Positions 15,410 through 29,011 of a stretch of DNA of 64,000 nt are shown here, one piece after another. The stretch is from Phenylobacterium sp. J426 (lineage in GTDB: Bacteria; Pseudomonadota; Alphaproteobacteria; Caulobacterales; Caulobacteraceae). A model generated the notes under the pieces. The model saw nothing but the letters and a program-made list of their open reading frames with translations. It did not search any database and had not been told where the DNA came from. The DNA lies in contig NZ_JAJOMY010000001.1 in NCBI RefSeq assembly GCF_024699945.1, forward strand, positions 1,116,001 through 1,180,000, in the 5' to 3' direction. Every line of letters begins with the position of its first letter. Positions within the stretch are counted from its first letter, which is position 1. The translations under genes were made by a program, and so were the position numbers.

Positions 15410-16846
15410 ATGGCCGAGCGCATGCTGAAGTTCACTGTCGTCGAGCGTTCTACGCCCGAAAAGCGGCCAGCCCTGGCGCGTTCGCACGACTTCCACGAGA
15501 TCTATGCGGACTTCATCGACGCCAAGGCCGCCGAGCAGGCGTCACGTTGCTCGCAATGCGGGGTGCCGTTCTGCCAGAGCCACTGCCCGCTCCATAACAA
15601 TATCCCGGACTGGCTGCGGATGACCGCCGAGGGCAGGCTCGAGGAAGCCTACGCCCTGTCGCAGGCCACCAACTCCATGCCGGAGATCTGCGGCCGCATT
15701 TGCCCGCAGGACCGCCTGTGCGAAGGCAACTGCGTCATCGAGCAGTCGGGCCACGGCACCGTCACCATCGGCGCGGTCGAGCGATATCTGTCGGACAAGG
15801 CCTGGGAAGAAGGTTGGGTCCAACCGCTGGTGGCCGGCGAGAGCCGCGGTAAGTCGGTGGGCGTCATCGGGGCCGGGCCTGCGGGCCTCGCCGCGGCCGA
15901 GCGGCTGGTCGAGCTGGGCTACAGCGTCACTGTCTACGACCGGCACGACCGGCCCGGCGGGCTTCTGATTTACGGCATTCCCGGCTTCAAGCTGGAGAAG
16001 GGGGTCGTCGAGCGCCGAACCAGGCGGCTGGCGGACGGCGGCGTGGAGTTCAAGCTGGGCTTCGAGGTCGGTCGCGACGCCACCTTGCCCGAGCTGAAGC
16101 AGCGCCATGACAGTGTGCTGGTCGCAACCGGCGTCTATGCGGCGCGCGATCTCGCCGTGCCGGGCGCCGGCTCCGAGGGCGTGGTCCCGGCGCTCGAGTA
16201 CCTGATTGCGTCAAATCGCGAGCAGCTGGGCGATGGCGCGGTCGAGCCGCGCCTCAATGCCGTCGGCAAGCACGTGGTCGTGGTCGGCGGTGGCGACACC
16301 GCCATGGACTGCGTTCGGACCGCGATCCGCCAGGACGCAGCCTCGGTCACGTGCCTCTACCGTCGCGACAGGGCCAACATGCCCGGCTCGGCGCGTGAAG
16401 TGGCGCACGCCGAGGAGGAAGGCGTGGTCTTCGAGTGGTTGGCTGCGCCGAAGTCGGTGACCGGCGAGGCGCTAGCCGCCGCCGGAGTTCGGGCCGCGCG
16501 CATGCGCCTGGGCCCGCCCGACGCCAGCGGCCGCCAAAGCCCGGAAGAAGTGGAAGGCGCCGACTTCGAGCTCAAGGCGGACCTTGTCATCAAGGCGCTG
16601 GGCTTCGACCCCGAGGACCTGCCGCAGACGTTTCAGGCCGAGGACCTCGCCGTCACCCGCTGGGGCACGCTGAAGACCGACTTCCGATCGATGATGACGT
16701 CGCTACCGGGCGTGTTCGCCGCCGGCGACATCGTCCGGGGCGCCAGCCTCGTGGTCTGGGCCATCCGAGACGGCCGCGACGCGGCCGAAGCCATCGACCG
16801 CTACCTGACCGCCCACGCCCAAGCCGCCCTGATGGCGGCGGAGTAG
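15410..16846 (+). CDS. gltD: Glutamate synthase (NADPH) small subunit GltD
   Basis: Beta subunit of NADPH-GOGAT; takes electrons from NADPH via FAD and feeds them through [4Fe-4S] clusters to GltB. At 478 aa, the N-terminal ferredoxin-like region has cysteines in SRCSQCGVPFCQSHCPLHN and CGRICPQDRLCEGNC. The FAD site is GAGPAGLAAAERL (residues about 155-167) and the NADPH site GGGDTAMDCVRTA. The start at 15410 follows a GGAGGAGG ribosome binding site; an upstream in-frame ATG at 15383 would overlap it. It lies upstream of gltB with a 5-bp gap. Order gltD-gltB is reversed relative to E. coli. Confidence 0.96.
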   Translation: MAERMLKFTVVERSTPEKRPALARSHDFHEIYADFIDAKAAEQASRCSQCGVPFCQSHCPLHNNIPDWLRMTAEGRLEEAYALSQATNSMPEICGRICPQDRLCEGNCVIEQSGHGTVTIGAVERYLSDKAWEEGWVQPLVAGESRGKSVGVIGAGPAGLAAAERLVELGYSVTVYDRHDRPGGLLIYGIPGFKLEKGVVERRTRRLADGGVEFKLGFEVGRDATLPELKQRHDSVLVATGVYAARDLAVPGAGSEGVVPALEYLIASNREQLGDGAVEPRLNAVGKHVVVVGGGDTAMDCVRTAIRQDAASVTCLYRRDRANMPGSAREVAHAEEEGVVFEWLAAPKSVTGEALAAAGVRAARMRLGPPDASGRQSPEEVEGADFELKADLVIKALGFDPEDLPQTFQAEDLAVTRWGTLKTDFRSMMTSLPGVFAAGDIVRGASLVVWAIRDGRDAAEAIDRYLTAHAQAALMAAE

Positions 16847-16851
16847 GACCT

Positions 16852-21401
<4,550 letters not shown>

Positions 21402-21407
21402 CGCCGG

Positions 21408-22571
21408 CTAGGCGAACTCCGGTTCCGGCCCCACGTAGCGCGCACGGGGCCGGATCAGGGCGTCCGACTGGCCCTGCTCGATGGCGTGGGCGATCCAGCC
21501 CGCGCAGCGGGCGACGCTGAACAGCGCAAACGGCGCATCGTTGGGCAGCCTTAGGGCTTCGCACGCCGCCATTAGCGCGAAGTCGATGTTGGCCGGCAGG
21601 CCCGCGACCTCCATCGCCGCTCGCTGCAGATCGGCGAGCGGTTTGGGCATATTGAAGCGCTCCAACAAGGCCGACGCCCGCGGGTCGCCGTCCGGGTAGA
21701 GCGGGTGGCCGAAACCCGGCAGGGCGCGGTCGTCCTGCAGCCGGCGGCGGATCGCCTCCGCGGGACCCGCCTGAGCCGCCTCGGCGGCGAAGGTCCGCAC
21801 CGCCGCCGTTGCGCCGCCGTGGCGAGGCCCGGACAGGGTCGCCAAGCCCGCCAGCGCCGAGGCCGCCAGCGACGCGCCGGTCGACGCCGCCACCCGCGCC
21901 GCGAAAGCCGAGGCGTTCAGCTCGTGATCGGCGACCAGGACGAGGATCCGCCGGATCACATCCGCGCCTGCGCCACCGGGCGCATGGCCCCAGGCCAGCG
22001 CCAGCCGATTGTGGATCGCGCCCGCGCCGACATCGCGGGCCACCGCATCCGTCAGCACGTCCATCAGCGTCGCCGCCTCGACGGCCAGCGCTAGCGGAGC
22101 CCGTCCGCGCGCGGGCGGATCGACGGCGGCGCGGGCGGCCAACGCCGCATACGCCCGCATTCGCATGTCGACGCCGTCTGGTGGCGGAGGGCGCTCGGTC
22201 CGCTTGAGCGCTGCGCCGTGTCCGCCGCGCAGGAGGCGTGCAATCGCCTCCAGCGTTTCCGTCTCGGCCAGCCGGATGGCGTCTCGGCCACGGTAGAAGA
22301 GCCGCCCGCCGGCCACCGTCGTGATCTCCGACGCCAGCACCGGCTCGCCCCAATGGATCGCCCCGGCCGCCACGTCGGACAGCCGGCGACTGCGCGACTT
22401 GCGCTCCGCCAAGGCCGCGATGTCCGCCGCCCGGTAGAGCCTGCGCCGTGGGTCCTTCGGGTCGACGCGCACCTGGACGCGGCCGCGGCTCACGTAGGCG
22501 TAGAGCGTCTGCGGCCGCACCCCCAAACGCATCAGCGCGTCGTCGGCGGCGATCCAGTCAGGTCGGAGCAT
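21408..22571 (-). CDS. Citrate synthase-family protein with N-terminal helix-turn-helix
   Basis: A 387-aa fusion of a MerR/excisionase-like HTH (residues about 7-55: ADDALMRLGVRPQTLYAYVS, then DPRRRLYRAADI) and a citrate synthase fold. Catalytic positions are kept: His in VADHELNASAFAAR, GFGHPLYPDGDPRA, and Asp in ANIDFALMAACEAL. It could be a citrate or methylcitrate synthase whose HTH makes it an autoregulator, or a regulator using the enzyme fold as sensor. It is divergent from a second citrate synthase gene (79-bp gap) carrying TTGAT repeats. Its stop lies 7 bp from the end of convergent gltB. The fusion class is known in proteobacteria, but its physiological role is not settled. Confidence 0.88.
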   Translation of the reverse strand: MLRPDWIAADDALMRLGVRPQTLYAYVSRGRVQVRVDPKDPRRRLYRAADIAALAERKSRSRRLSDVAAGAIHWGEPVLASEITTVAGGRLFYRGRDAIRLAETETLEAIARLLRGGHGAALKRTERPPPPDGVDMRMRAYAALAARAAVDPPARGRAPLALAVEAATLMDVLTDAVARDVGAGAIHNRLALAWGHAPGGAGADVIRRILVLVADHELNASAFAARVAASTGASLAASALAGLATLSGPRHGGATAAVRTFAAEAAQAGPAEAIRRRLQDDRALPGFGHPLYPDGDPRASALLERFNMPKPLADLQRAAMEVAGLPANIDFALMAACEALRLPNDAPFALFSVARCAGWIAHAIEQGQSDALIRPRARYVGPEPEFA

Positions 22572-22574
22572 ATA

Positions 22575-22597
22575 TTGATTAGGTTGATCAAGATTGA
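22575..22597. promoter_or_regulatory. TTGAT repeat array between the divergent citrate synthase genes
   Basis: TTGAT at 22575 and 22584 and TTGA at 22594 are spaced 9 and 10 bp apart, so on one DNA face. The middle copy forms a perfect palindrome TTGATCAA (22584-22591). The array starts 4 bp upstream of the minus-strand start and ends 53 bp before the plus-strand start. A binding site for the HTH-citrate synthase is plausible but inferred. Confidence 0.45.
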
Positions 22598-22650
22598 CCC
22601 GAAGAGGATCAGCCCAGATCTGTCGTCCGGCAAGAGCTTAGGAGCTTCAC

Positions 22651-23724
22651 ATGTCGGACGGACTTGAAGGCGTCGTCGCCGCACACACGGTGCTCTCGGA
22701 GGTAGACGGCCAAGCCGGTCGTCTGATCATCCGCGGCCGCTCGCTGGACGAACTCGCCGGGCGGACGAGCTTCGAGGATCTCGTCGGTCTGCTGTTCGGC
22801 GGCTTCTACCCTGACCTGCCGACCGATATCCGCGCCGCACTCGGGCGCGCGCGGATCGAGGTCTTCGGAGAGGTCGCGGCGCTCGACACCGGCTTGCTGG
22901 ACCGCACGCCGATCGAGGCCATGCGGGCCTTGACCGCCCGCCTCGCTGACGGCGACGACGCCGCCACCGCGTTCCGGCTGCTGGCCGCACCGGCGGTGTT
23001 CACGGCCGCCGTGGTCCGCGCCCAGGCCGGCGAGGCGCCGGTCGCACCCAACGCCGAGCTGCGCCACGCAGCCGACGCCCTGCGCATGCTCCGGGGCACG
23101 CCGGCGACGGAGGCGGAGGCCGATGCGCTGGACACCTACCTCGTCACCGTCAGCGACCACGGCCTCAACGCCTCGACCTTCGCCGCCCGCGTGGTGGCCT
23201 CCACCCGCGCCGGTCTGACCTCGGCCGTGCTTGCTGGCATCAGCGCACTCAAGGGCCCGCTGCACGGCGGGGCTCCTGGGCCCGTGATCGAAATGCTGGA
23301 CGAAATCGGTGAGCCTGCGCACGCCCGGGTGTGGATCGAGGCGGCGCTGGCCCGCGGCGACCGGCTGATGGGCTTCGGCCACCGCATCTATCGGGTCCGC
23401 GATCCCCGCGCGGACGCCCTCAAGCAAGCCGTCCGCTGGCTCGACGCACGTCAAGGTCGGATTGAGTTCGCCGAGGCCGTCGAGGCGGCCGCGCTGGCCA
23501 TCCTGCGCGAGAAGAAGCCGGACCGGGCGCTGGAGACCAACGTCGAGTTCTACACGGCGCTCCTGCTCGAGGCCCTGCAGTTCCCACCGAGCGCGTTCAC
23601 GTGCGTCTTCGCCATGGGCCGCGTCGCCGGCTGGCTGGCGCATGCCCGCGAACAGCTCGCCGGCGGCCGCATCATCCGCCCGCAATCGGTCTACGTGGGC
23701 CCGCAGCCGAAGCAGGCGGCCTGA
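22651..23724 (+). CDS. Citrate synthase/methylcitrate synthase, CitA-like
   Basis: A 357-aa citrate synthase-family enzyme condensing an acyl-CoA with oxaloacetate. Conserved elements are the catalytic His in SDHGLNASTFAAR, the CoA loop KGPLHGGAPG and the oxaloacetate-binding GFGHRIYRVRDPRA. The position of the usual catalytic Asp (NVDFY in GltA) reads NVEFYTALLLEAL, with Glu; I recall the same substitution in the actinobacterial CitA subgroup. It is shorter than the TCA-cycle GltA (about 430 aa), so it is probably a paralogue. Divergent from the HTH-citrate synthase. A strong hairpin terminator follows. Substrate is uncertain. Confidence 0.87.
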   Translation: MSDGLEGVVAAHTVLSEVDGQAGRLIIRGRSLDELAGRTSFEDLVGLLFGGFYPDLPTDIRAALGRARIEVFGEVAALDTGLLDRTPIEAMRALTARLADGDDAATAFRLLAAPAVFTAAVVRAQAGEAPVAPNAELRHAADALRMLRGTPATEAEADALDTYLVTVSDHGLNASTFAARVVASTRAGLTSAVLAGISALKGPLHGGAPGPVIEMLDEIGEPAHARVWIEAALARGDRLMGFGHRIYRVRDPRADALKQAVRWLDARQGRIEFAEAVEAAALAILREKKPDRALETNVEFYTALLLEALQFPPSAFTCVFAMGRVAGWLAHAREQLAGGRIIRPQSVYVGPQPKQAA

Positions 23725-23727
23725 GAG

Positions 23728-23763
23728 CGAAGGGCCGCGCGACCTTCGCCGCGCGGCCCTTCG
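23728..23763. terminator. Bidirectional terminator between citA-like gene and sucB
   Basis: A perfect 14-bp stem: CGAAGGGCCGCGCG (23728-23741) pairs with CGCGCGGCCCTTCG (23750-23763) across an 8-nt loop. It sits between two convergent genes, ending 18 bp before the sucB stop. The flanks have few Ts, so termination strength on each strand is uncertain. Confidence 0.7.
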
Positions 23764-23781
23764 TCAGCTCTTTGCCTGACT

Positions 23782-25044
23782 TTAGACGTCCAGCAGCAGG
23801 CGCTGCGGGTCTTCGATGGCTTCCTTGACGTGGACCAGGAAGGTCACAGCGCCCTTTCCGTCGACGATCCGGTGATCGTAGCTCAGCGCGAGATACATCA
23901 TCGGCCGCGCCACGATCTGGCCGTTCACGACCATCGGGCGCTCCTGGATCTTGTGCATGCCCAGGATGCCCGACTGGGGCGCATTCAGGATCGGCGTCGA
24001 CATCAGCGAGCCGTACACGCCGCCGTTCGAGATGGTGAAGGTGCCGCCCTGCAGGTCTTCGAGCGCCAGCTGGCCGTCGCGGGCCTTCTTGCCCAGCGCG
24101 CCGATCTCCTTCTCGATCTCGGCGAGGCTCATCAGGTCGGCGTCACGGACGACCGGGGTCACGAGGCCCTTCTCGGTGCCGACGGCGACCGAGATATCGT
24201 AGTGGTTCTTGAAGATGATGTCCGTGCCGTCGATCTCGGCGTTGACCTCGGGCACCTGCTTCAGGCCGTGGATCACCGCGCGCACGAAGAAGCTCATGAA
24301 ACCCAGCTTCACGCCGTGCTTCTTCTCGAACTGATCCTTGTAGGAATTCCGCAGCGCCATGACGTTGGTCATGTCCACCTCGTTGAAGGTGGTGAGCATG
24401 GCCGCTGCGTTCTGGGCCTCCTTCAGCCGGCGCGCGATCGTCTGGCGCAGGCGGGTCATCTTCACGCGCTCTTCGCGCTCGTGGAGTTCCCGCGGCGCGG
24501 ACGGCGCGGTGGGCGCGGCCGGAGCCTTGGCGCGGTTCTCGAGCGCGGCCAGGGCGTCGGCCTTGGTCACGCGGCCGTCCTTGCCGGTGCCGGAGATCGA
24601 CGCAGCATCCAGCTTGTTCTCGCCGACGATGCGCTGGGCCGAGGGCGCCAGCACCTTCTCGGCTTTCGGGGCCGAGGTGTCGGGGATCGGAGCCGAGGTC
24701 GGCGGGGCCTTGCCGGGCGTGGGCTCCGGCTGCAGCTCGCCGGCCGGGACAGGCGTCGGCGTGGAGGTCGGCGCGGCGGCGGGCGGCGCCTTAGGAGCGG
24801 CGGCCGCCGCGCCCTCGGTGATCTTGCCCAGCACCGCGCCGGGCTCGACCGTCGCGCCTTCCGGCGCGGTGATCTCGCCCAGCACGCCGTCCGATGGCGC
24901 AGCCACTTCCAGGCTCACCTTGTCCGTCTCGAGCTCGACCAGGATCTCGTCCTTGCGAACCGCATCGCCGGCCTTCTTGGTCCAGCGCGCCACCGTGGCT
25001 TCGGTGACGGACTCGCCCAGCGCCGGGGTCATGATGTCGGCCAT
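23782..25044 (-). CDS. sucB: 2-oxoglutarate dehydrogenase E2, dihydrolipoyl succinyltransferase
   Basis: E2 core of the 2-oxoglutarate dehydrogenase complex, moving the succinyl group from lipoate to CoA. At 420 aa, the N-terminal lipoyl domain has the modified lysine in ETDKVSLEV (residue about 43). An Ala/Pro-rich linker (residues about 80-130) is followed by the E1/E3-binding domain ([28 protein letters not shown]) and the catalytic domain ending in [15 protein letters not shown], where His and Asp of the HxxxD motif are seen. Last gene of sucC-sucD-sucA-sucB here, 53 bp after sucA. No lpd (E3) gene is present in the window. Confidence 0.96.
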   Translation of the reverse strand: MADIMTPALGESVTEATVARWTKKAGDAVRKDEILVELETDKVSLEVAAPSDGVLGEITAPEGATVEPGAVLGKITEGAAAAAPKAPPAAAPTSTPTPVPAGELQPEPTPGKAPPTSAPIPDTSAPKAEKVLAPSAQRIVGENKLDAASISGTGKDGRVTKADALAALENRAKAPAAPTAPSAPRELHEREERVKMTRLRQTIARRLKEAQNAAAMLTTFNEVDMTNVMALRNSYKDQFEKKHGVKLGFMSFFVRAVIHGLKQVPEVNAEIDGTDIIFKNHYDISVAVGTEKGLVTPVVRDADLMSLAEIEKEIGALGKKARDGQLALEDLQGGTFTISNGGVYGSLMSTPILNAPQSGILGMHKIQERPMVVNGQIVARPMMYLALSYDHRIVDGKGAVTFLVHVKEAIEDPQRLLLDV

Positions 25045-25097
25045 TTTCGGGATCGCTCCTTAGATCTCGGACACAAACAAAGTCGGTTGGCAGTGCT

Positions 25098-28046
25098 TTA
25101 CGCGAAGGCTTCCGTAAGGAAAGCCTCCAGTTCCTTCAGGTGGCGGCTCATCAGGCCGGCGGCCGTCGACGCCGAGGCCGGACGGCCGACGTAACGCGCG
25201 CGCTTGGACTTCACGTTCATCCGCTCCAGCGTCAGCTCCAGCCACGGGTCCACGAACTGCCAGCCGCCCATGTTCTTGGGCTCCTCCTGGCACCAGACCA
25301 GTTCGGCGTTCTTGAACCGCTTGAGCTCGTTGGTGAGCGACTTCAGCGGCCAAGGGTAGAACTGCTCGAGGCGCAGGATGTAGATGTCGTCGCGGCCGGT
25401 CTTGGCCCGCTGCTCCACCAGGTCGAAGTAGACCTTGCCCGAGCAGACGATGACACGGCTGATCTTGTCGTCCGCCTGGAGCCTGATGCCGCCCACGTCG
25501 CAGCCGGCCTCGGCCCCGTCGATCATCACCCGGTGGAAGCCGGTGCCCTCAGCCATGTCGGTGAGGTTGGAGACCGCCCGCTTGTGGCGCAGCAGGCTCT
25601 TCGGCGACATGACGATCAGCGGCTTGCGGAAGTCGCGCAGCAGCTGCCGGCGCAGCACGTGGAAGTAGTTGGCCGGGGTGGTGCAGTTCACCACCTGCAT
25701 GTTGTCTTCGGCGCAGAGCTGCAGGAAGCGCTCCAGGCGGGCGGACGAGTGCTCCGGCCCCTGGCCCTCGTACCCGTGCGGCAGCAGCATGACGAGGCCG
25801 CTCATCCGCAGCCACTTGCGTTCGCCCGAGCTGATGAACTGGTCGATCACCACCTGGGCGCCGTTCACGAAGTCGCCGAACTGGGCTTCCCACAGGGTCA
25901 GCGTGTCGGGATCCGTCAGCGAGAAGCCGTACTCGAAGCCGAGCACCGCCTCTTCCGAGAGCGCCGAATCCAGCACCTCGAAGTGCGCCTGTCCCGGGCC
26001 GAGGTTGCGGAGCGGGAAGTAGACCTCCTCGCTCTTCTGGTCGATGACGCCGGCGTGGCGATGACTGAAGGTGCCGCGCACGCTGTCCTGCCCCGACAGG
26101 CGGACCGGATAGCCCTGGTCCAGCAGGGTGGCGAAGGCCAGGTGCTCGGCGGTGGCCCAGTCGATGCCAGAGCCGCTCTCGATCGCCTCGCGACGGCCTC
26201 CGATGACGCGCTCGACCGTCTTGTGAACGCTAACCCGCTCCGGGATCGAGGTGATCTTGCGCCCGAGGTCCAGCAGCTTCTGCTTCGGCACGCCCGTGGC
26301 GTACTTCTCCTCGCCGGAGGGCTTGCGTCCCGACCACTTGCCGTCCAGCCAATCGGCCTTGTTCGGCTTGTAGGTCTTGCCGGCCTCGAATTCGGCGTCG
26401 AGGAACTGGTCGAACTCCGACACCCAGCCGTCGATCTCGGCCTGGCTCGCCACGCCCTCGGCCACCAGCCGCTGGGCGTACAGGTCACGGACCGACGGGT
26501 GGCCCTTGATCTTCGCGTACATCAGCGGCTGGGTCATCGTGGGGTCGTCCCCCTCGTTGTGACCGAACCGCCGGTAGCAGAACATGTCGACGACCACGTC
26601 CTTGCCGAACAGCTGGCGGTATTCCGTGGCCACCTTGGCCGCGAACGTCACCGCTTCGGGATCATCGCCGTTCACGTGGAAGATCGGCGCCTCGACCATC
26701 AGCGCCACGTCGGACGGGTAGGGCGAGGATCGCGAATTCTTGGGGCTGGTGGTGAATCCGATTTGGTTGTTCACCACGAAGTGCATGGTGCCGCCGACGC
26801 CGTAGCCCTTCAGGCCCGAGAGCGCGAAGCACTCGGCGACCACGCCCTGGCCGGCGAAAGCGGCGTCGCCGTGCAGCAGCAGCGGCAGGACATGGCTGCG
26901 GCCGGCGTCCTGCTGCTCGCGCAGCGTGAACGCCTGCTTGGCGCGCGCCTTGCCGATGACGACCGGATTGACGATCTCGAGGTGCGACGGGTTGGCGGTC
27001 AGCGACAGGTGGACGCTGTTGCCGTCGAACTCGCGGTCCGACGAGGCGCCCAGGTGGTACTTCACGTCGCCCGAGCCCTCGATGTCCGAGGGCACCGACG
27101 AGCCGCCCTGGAACTCGTGGAAGATCACGTGATAGGGCTTGCCCATCACGGCGGCCAGCACGTTCAGGCGGCCGCGGTGCGGCATGCCGACGATGAGATC
27201 CTTCACACCCATCGCGCCGCCGCGCTTGATGATCTGCTCCAGCGCCGGAACCATGGCCTCGCCGCCGTCCAGGCCGAAGCGCTTGGTCCCGGGGAACCGA
27301 CGGTGCAGGAAGGCCTCGAAACCCTGGGCCTCGATCAGCTTCTTCAGGATGGCGATCTTGCCTTCCTTGGTGAAGGCGATTTCCTTGTCGCGCCCTTCGA
27401 TCCGCTCCTGCAGCCAGGCCTTTTCCTTCGGATCGGAGATGTGCATGTACTGCACGCCGACGTTGCCGCAGTAGGTGCGACGCAGGATCTCGATGATCTC
27501 ACGCAGCGTCGCCGTCTCGAGGCCCAGCACGTAGTCGAGGAAGATCGGCCGGTCGAAATCCGCCTCGGCGAAGCCGTAGCTGGCAGGATCGAGCTCGGAA
27601 GCGTCGCCTGGCGTCGTGGCGATCTGCAGCGGGTCGAGGTTGGCCTTCAGGTGGCCGCGCATCCGGTAGGCCCGGATCATCATGATGGCGCGCAGCGAAT
27701 CCAGCGTCGCCGCGCGCACTTCGTCCTGGCTTGCAGCCGGCTTCTTGTCCGCAATGGCCTTGCCGACCTTCGCCTCGACCGCCGGCCAGAGGCCGTCGAT
27801 CGCCGACAGCCAGTCAGGCCGCGCCTGGGGCGCAGCGGGCTTGGCCCAGGCGGGCTTTCGGGCCGCCGCCTTCACCTCGTCGGCGCGGTCCGCCAGAGAC
27901 GCGAAGAAGGCGCGCCAGGACGGCTCCACCGACTCCGGGTTCGCCGCCCATTTGGCGTAGAGGTCTTCCACGAACGCGGCATTGCCGCCGTACAGGAAAC
28001 TCGTCTCGGCCAGGACTTCGTTGATAAGGCCTGCGTCGTCCGCCAT
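25098..28046 (-). CDS. sucA: 2-oxoglutarate dehydrogenase E1 component
   Basis: Thiamine-diphosphate-dependent decarboxylase that starts the 2-oxoglutarate dehydrogenase reaction. At 982 aa it has the full normal length. The N-terminal E2-binding segment (FLYGGNAAFVEDLYAKWA) is present. TPP and active-site motifs include GMPHRGRLNVL, HLGASSDREF and HGDAAFAGQGVVAE. The transketolase-like C-terminal half contains YPVRLSGQDSVRGTFSHRHA and LLPHGYEGQGPEHSSARLER, and the end reads EEPKNMGGWQFVDPWLE. It lies 83 bp downstream of sucD. A long open frame on the opposite strand is a coding shadow. Confidence 0.97.
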   Translation of the reverse strand: MADDAGLINEVLAETSFLYGGNAAFVEDLYAKWAANPESVEPSWRAFFASLADRADEVKAAARKPAWAKPAAPQARPDWLSAIDGLWPAVEAKVGKAIADKKPAASQDEVRAATLDSLRAIMMIRAYRMRGHLKANLDPLQIATTPGDASELDPASYGFAEADFDRPIFLDYVLGLETATLREIIEILRRTYCGNVGVQYMHISDPKEKAWLQERIEGRDKEIAFTKEGKIAILKKLIEAQGFEAFLHRRFPGTKRFGLDGGEAMVPALEQIIKRGGAMGVKDLIVGMPHRGRLNVLAAVMGKPYHVIFHEFQGGSSVPSDIEGSGDVKYHLGASSDREFDGNSVHLSLTANPSHLEIVNPVVIGKARAKQAFTLREQQDAGRSHVLPLLLHGDAAFAGQGVVAECFALSGLKGYGVGGTMHFVVNNQIGFTTSPKNSRSSPYPSDVALMVEAPIFHVNGDDPEAVTFAAKVATEYRQLFGKDVVVDMFCYRRFGHNEGDDPTMTQPLMYAKIKGHPSVRDLYAQRLVAEGVASQAEIDGWVSEFDQFLDAEFEAGKTYKPNKADWLDGKWSGRKPSGEEKYATGVPKQKLLDLGRKITSIPERVSVHKTVERVIGGRREAIESGSGIDWATAEHLAFATLLDQGYPVRLSGQDSVRGTFSHRHAGVIDQKSEEVYFPLRNLGPGQAHFEVLDSALSEEAVLGFEYGFSLTDPDTLTLWEAQFGDFVNGAQVVIDQFISSGERKWLRMSGLVMLLPHGYEGQGPEHSSARLERFLQLCAEDNMQVVNCTTPANYFHVLRRQLLRDFRKPLIVMSPKSLLRHKRAVSNLTDMAEGTGFHRVMIDGAEAGCDVGGIRLQADDKISRVIVCSGKVYFDLVEQRAKTGRDDIYILRLEQFYPWPLKSLTNELKRFKNAELVWCQEEPKNMGGWQFVDPWLELTLERMNVKSKRARYVGRPASASTAAGLMSRHLKELEAFLTEAFA

Positions 28047-28129
28047 CTCGTCTTCGCCTTCCGGGGCAGAGCCGCGGACTTCTGGAGAAGGAGCCTGGCG
28101 CGGACCGCCCTACGCTAGAAATATGTGGT

Positions 28130-29008
28130 TCAGGCGCCCTTCAGCACCTCGACCAGGGTCTCACCGAGCTTCGCCGGCGACGGCGAGACGCGGATGCCCG
28201 CGGCTTCCATCGCGGCGATCTTATCCTCTGCGCCACCCTTGCCGCCGGAGATGATCGCGCCCGCGTGGCCCATGCGGCGGCCCGGAGGCGCCGTGCGACC
28301 CGCGATGAAGCCGACCATAGGCTTCTTGATCGCTGAATTCTTGATGAACTCCGCGGCGTCTTCCTCGGCCGAACCACCGATTTCGCCGATCATGATGATC
28401 GACTCGGTCTCCGGATCCTTCAGGAACATGTCGAGCACGTCGATGAACTCGGTCCCCTTCACGGGGTCGCCGCCGATGCCCACGGCCGTTGTCTGGCCAA
28501 GGCCCACCTGGGAGGTCTGGAACACGGCCTCATAGGTAAGCGTGCCGGAGCGCGAGACAACGCCCACCGAGCCCTTCTTGAAGATGTTGCCCGGCATGAT
28601 GCCGATCTTGCACTCGCCAGGCGTCAGCACGCCGGGACAGTTCGGACCGATCAGACGCGACTTCGAGCCCGACAGCGCCCGCTTCACCTTGATCATGTCG
28701 GCCACCGGGATGCCCTCGGTGATGCAGATGATCAGCGGCACTTCCGCGTCGATCGCTTCCAGGATCGAGTCCGCCGCGAACGGCGGCGGCACATAGATCA
28801 CCGAGGCGTCGGCGCCGGTCTGCTTCACTGCCTCTTCGACGGTATCGTACACCGGCAGGCCGATGTGCGTCTGGCCGCCTTTGCCGGGGGTCACGCCGCC
28901 GACCATCTTGGTGCCATAGGCGATGGCCTGTTCCGTGTGGAAGGTGCCCTGGCTGCCGGTGATGCCCTGGCAGATGACGCGGGTGTCTTTGTTGATCAGG
29001 ATCGACAT
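28130..29008 (-). CDS. sucD: Succinyl-CoA synthetase alpha subunit
   Basis: CoA-binding subunit of succinate-CoA ligase, which makes ATP or GTP from succinyl-CoA. At 292 aa, it shows the Rossmann CoA site ([20 protein letters not shown]), [18 protein letters not shown], and the phospho-histidine in [18 protein letters not shown]. The start at 29008 lies 3 bp after the sucC stop, so the subunits are translated together. Part of sucC-sucD-sucA-sucB. Confidence 0.97.
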   Translation of the reverse strand: MSILINKDTRVICQGITGSQGTFHTEQAIAYGTKMVGGVTPGKGGQTHIGLPVYDTVEEAVKQTGADASVIYVPPPFAADSILEAIDAEVPLIICITEGIPVADMIKVKRALSGSKSRLIGPNCPGVLTPGECKIGIMPGNIFKKGSVGVVSRSGTLTYEAVFQTSQVGLGQTTAVGIGGDPVKGTEFIDVLDMFLKDPETESIIMIGEIGGSAEEDAAEFIKNSAIKKPMVGFIAGRTAPPGRRMGHAGAIISGGKGGAEDKIAAMEAAGIRVSPSPAKLGETLVEVLKGA

Positions 29009-29011
29009 GTC

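Noticed and set aside
25140..28118. 992-codon open frame on the plus strand opposite sucA
   Set aside because: It is an antisense shadow caused by high third-position GC. It has no family motifs, and sucA on the other strand is complete.
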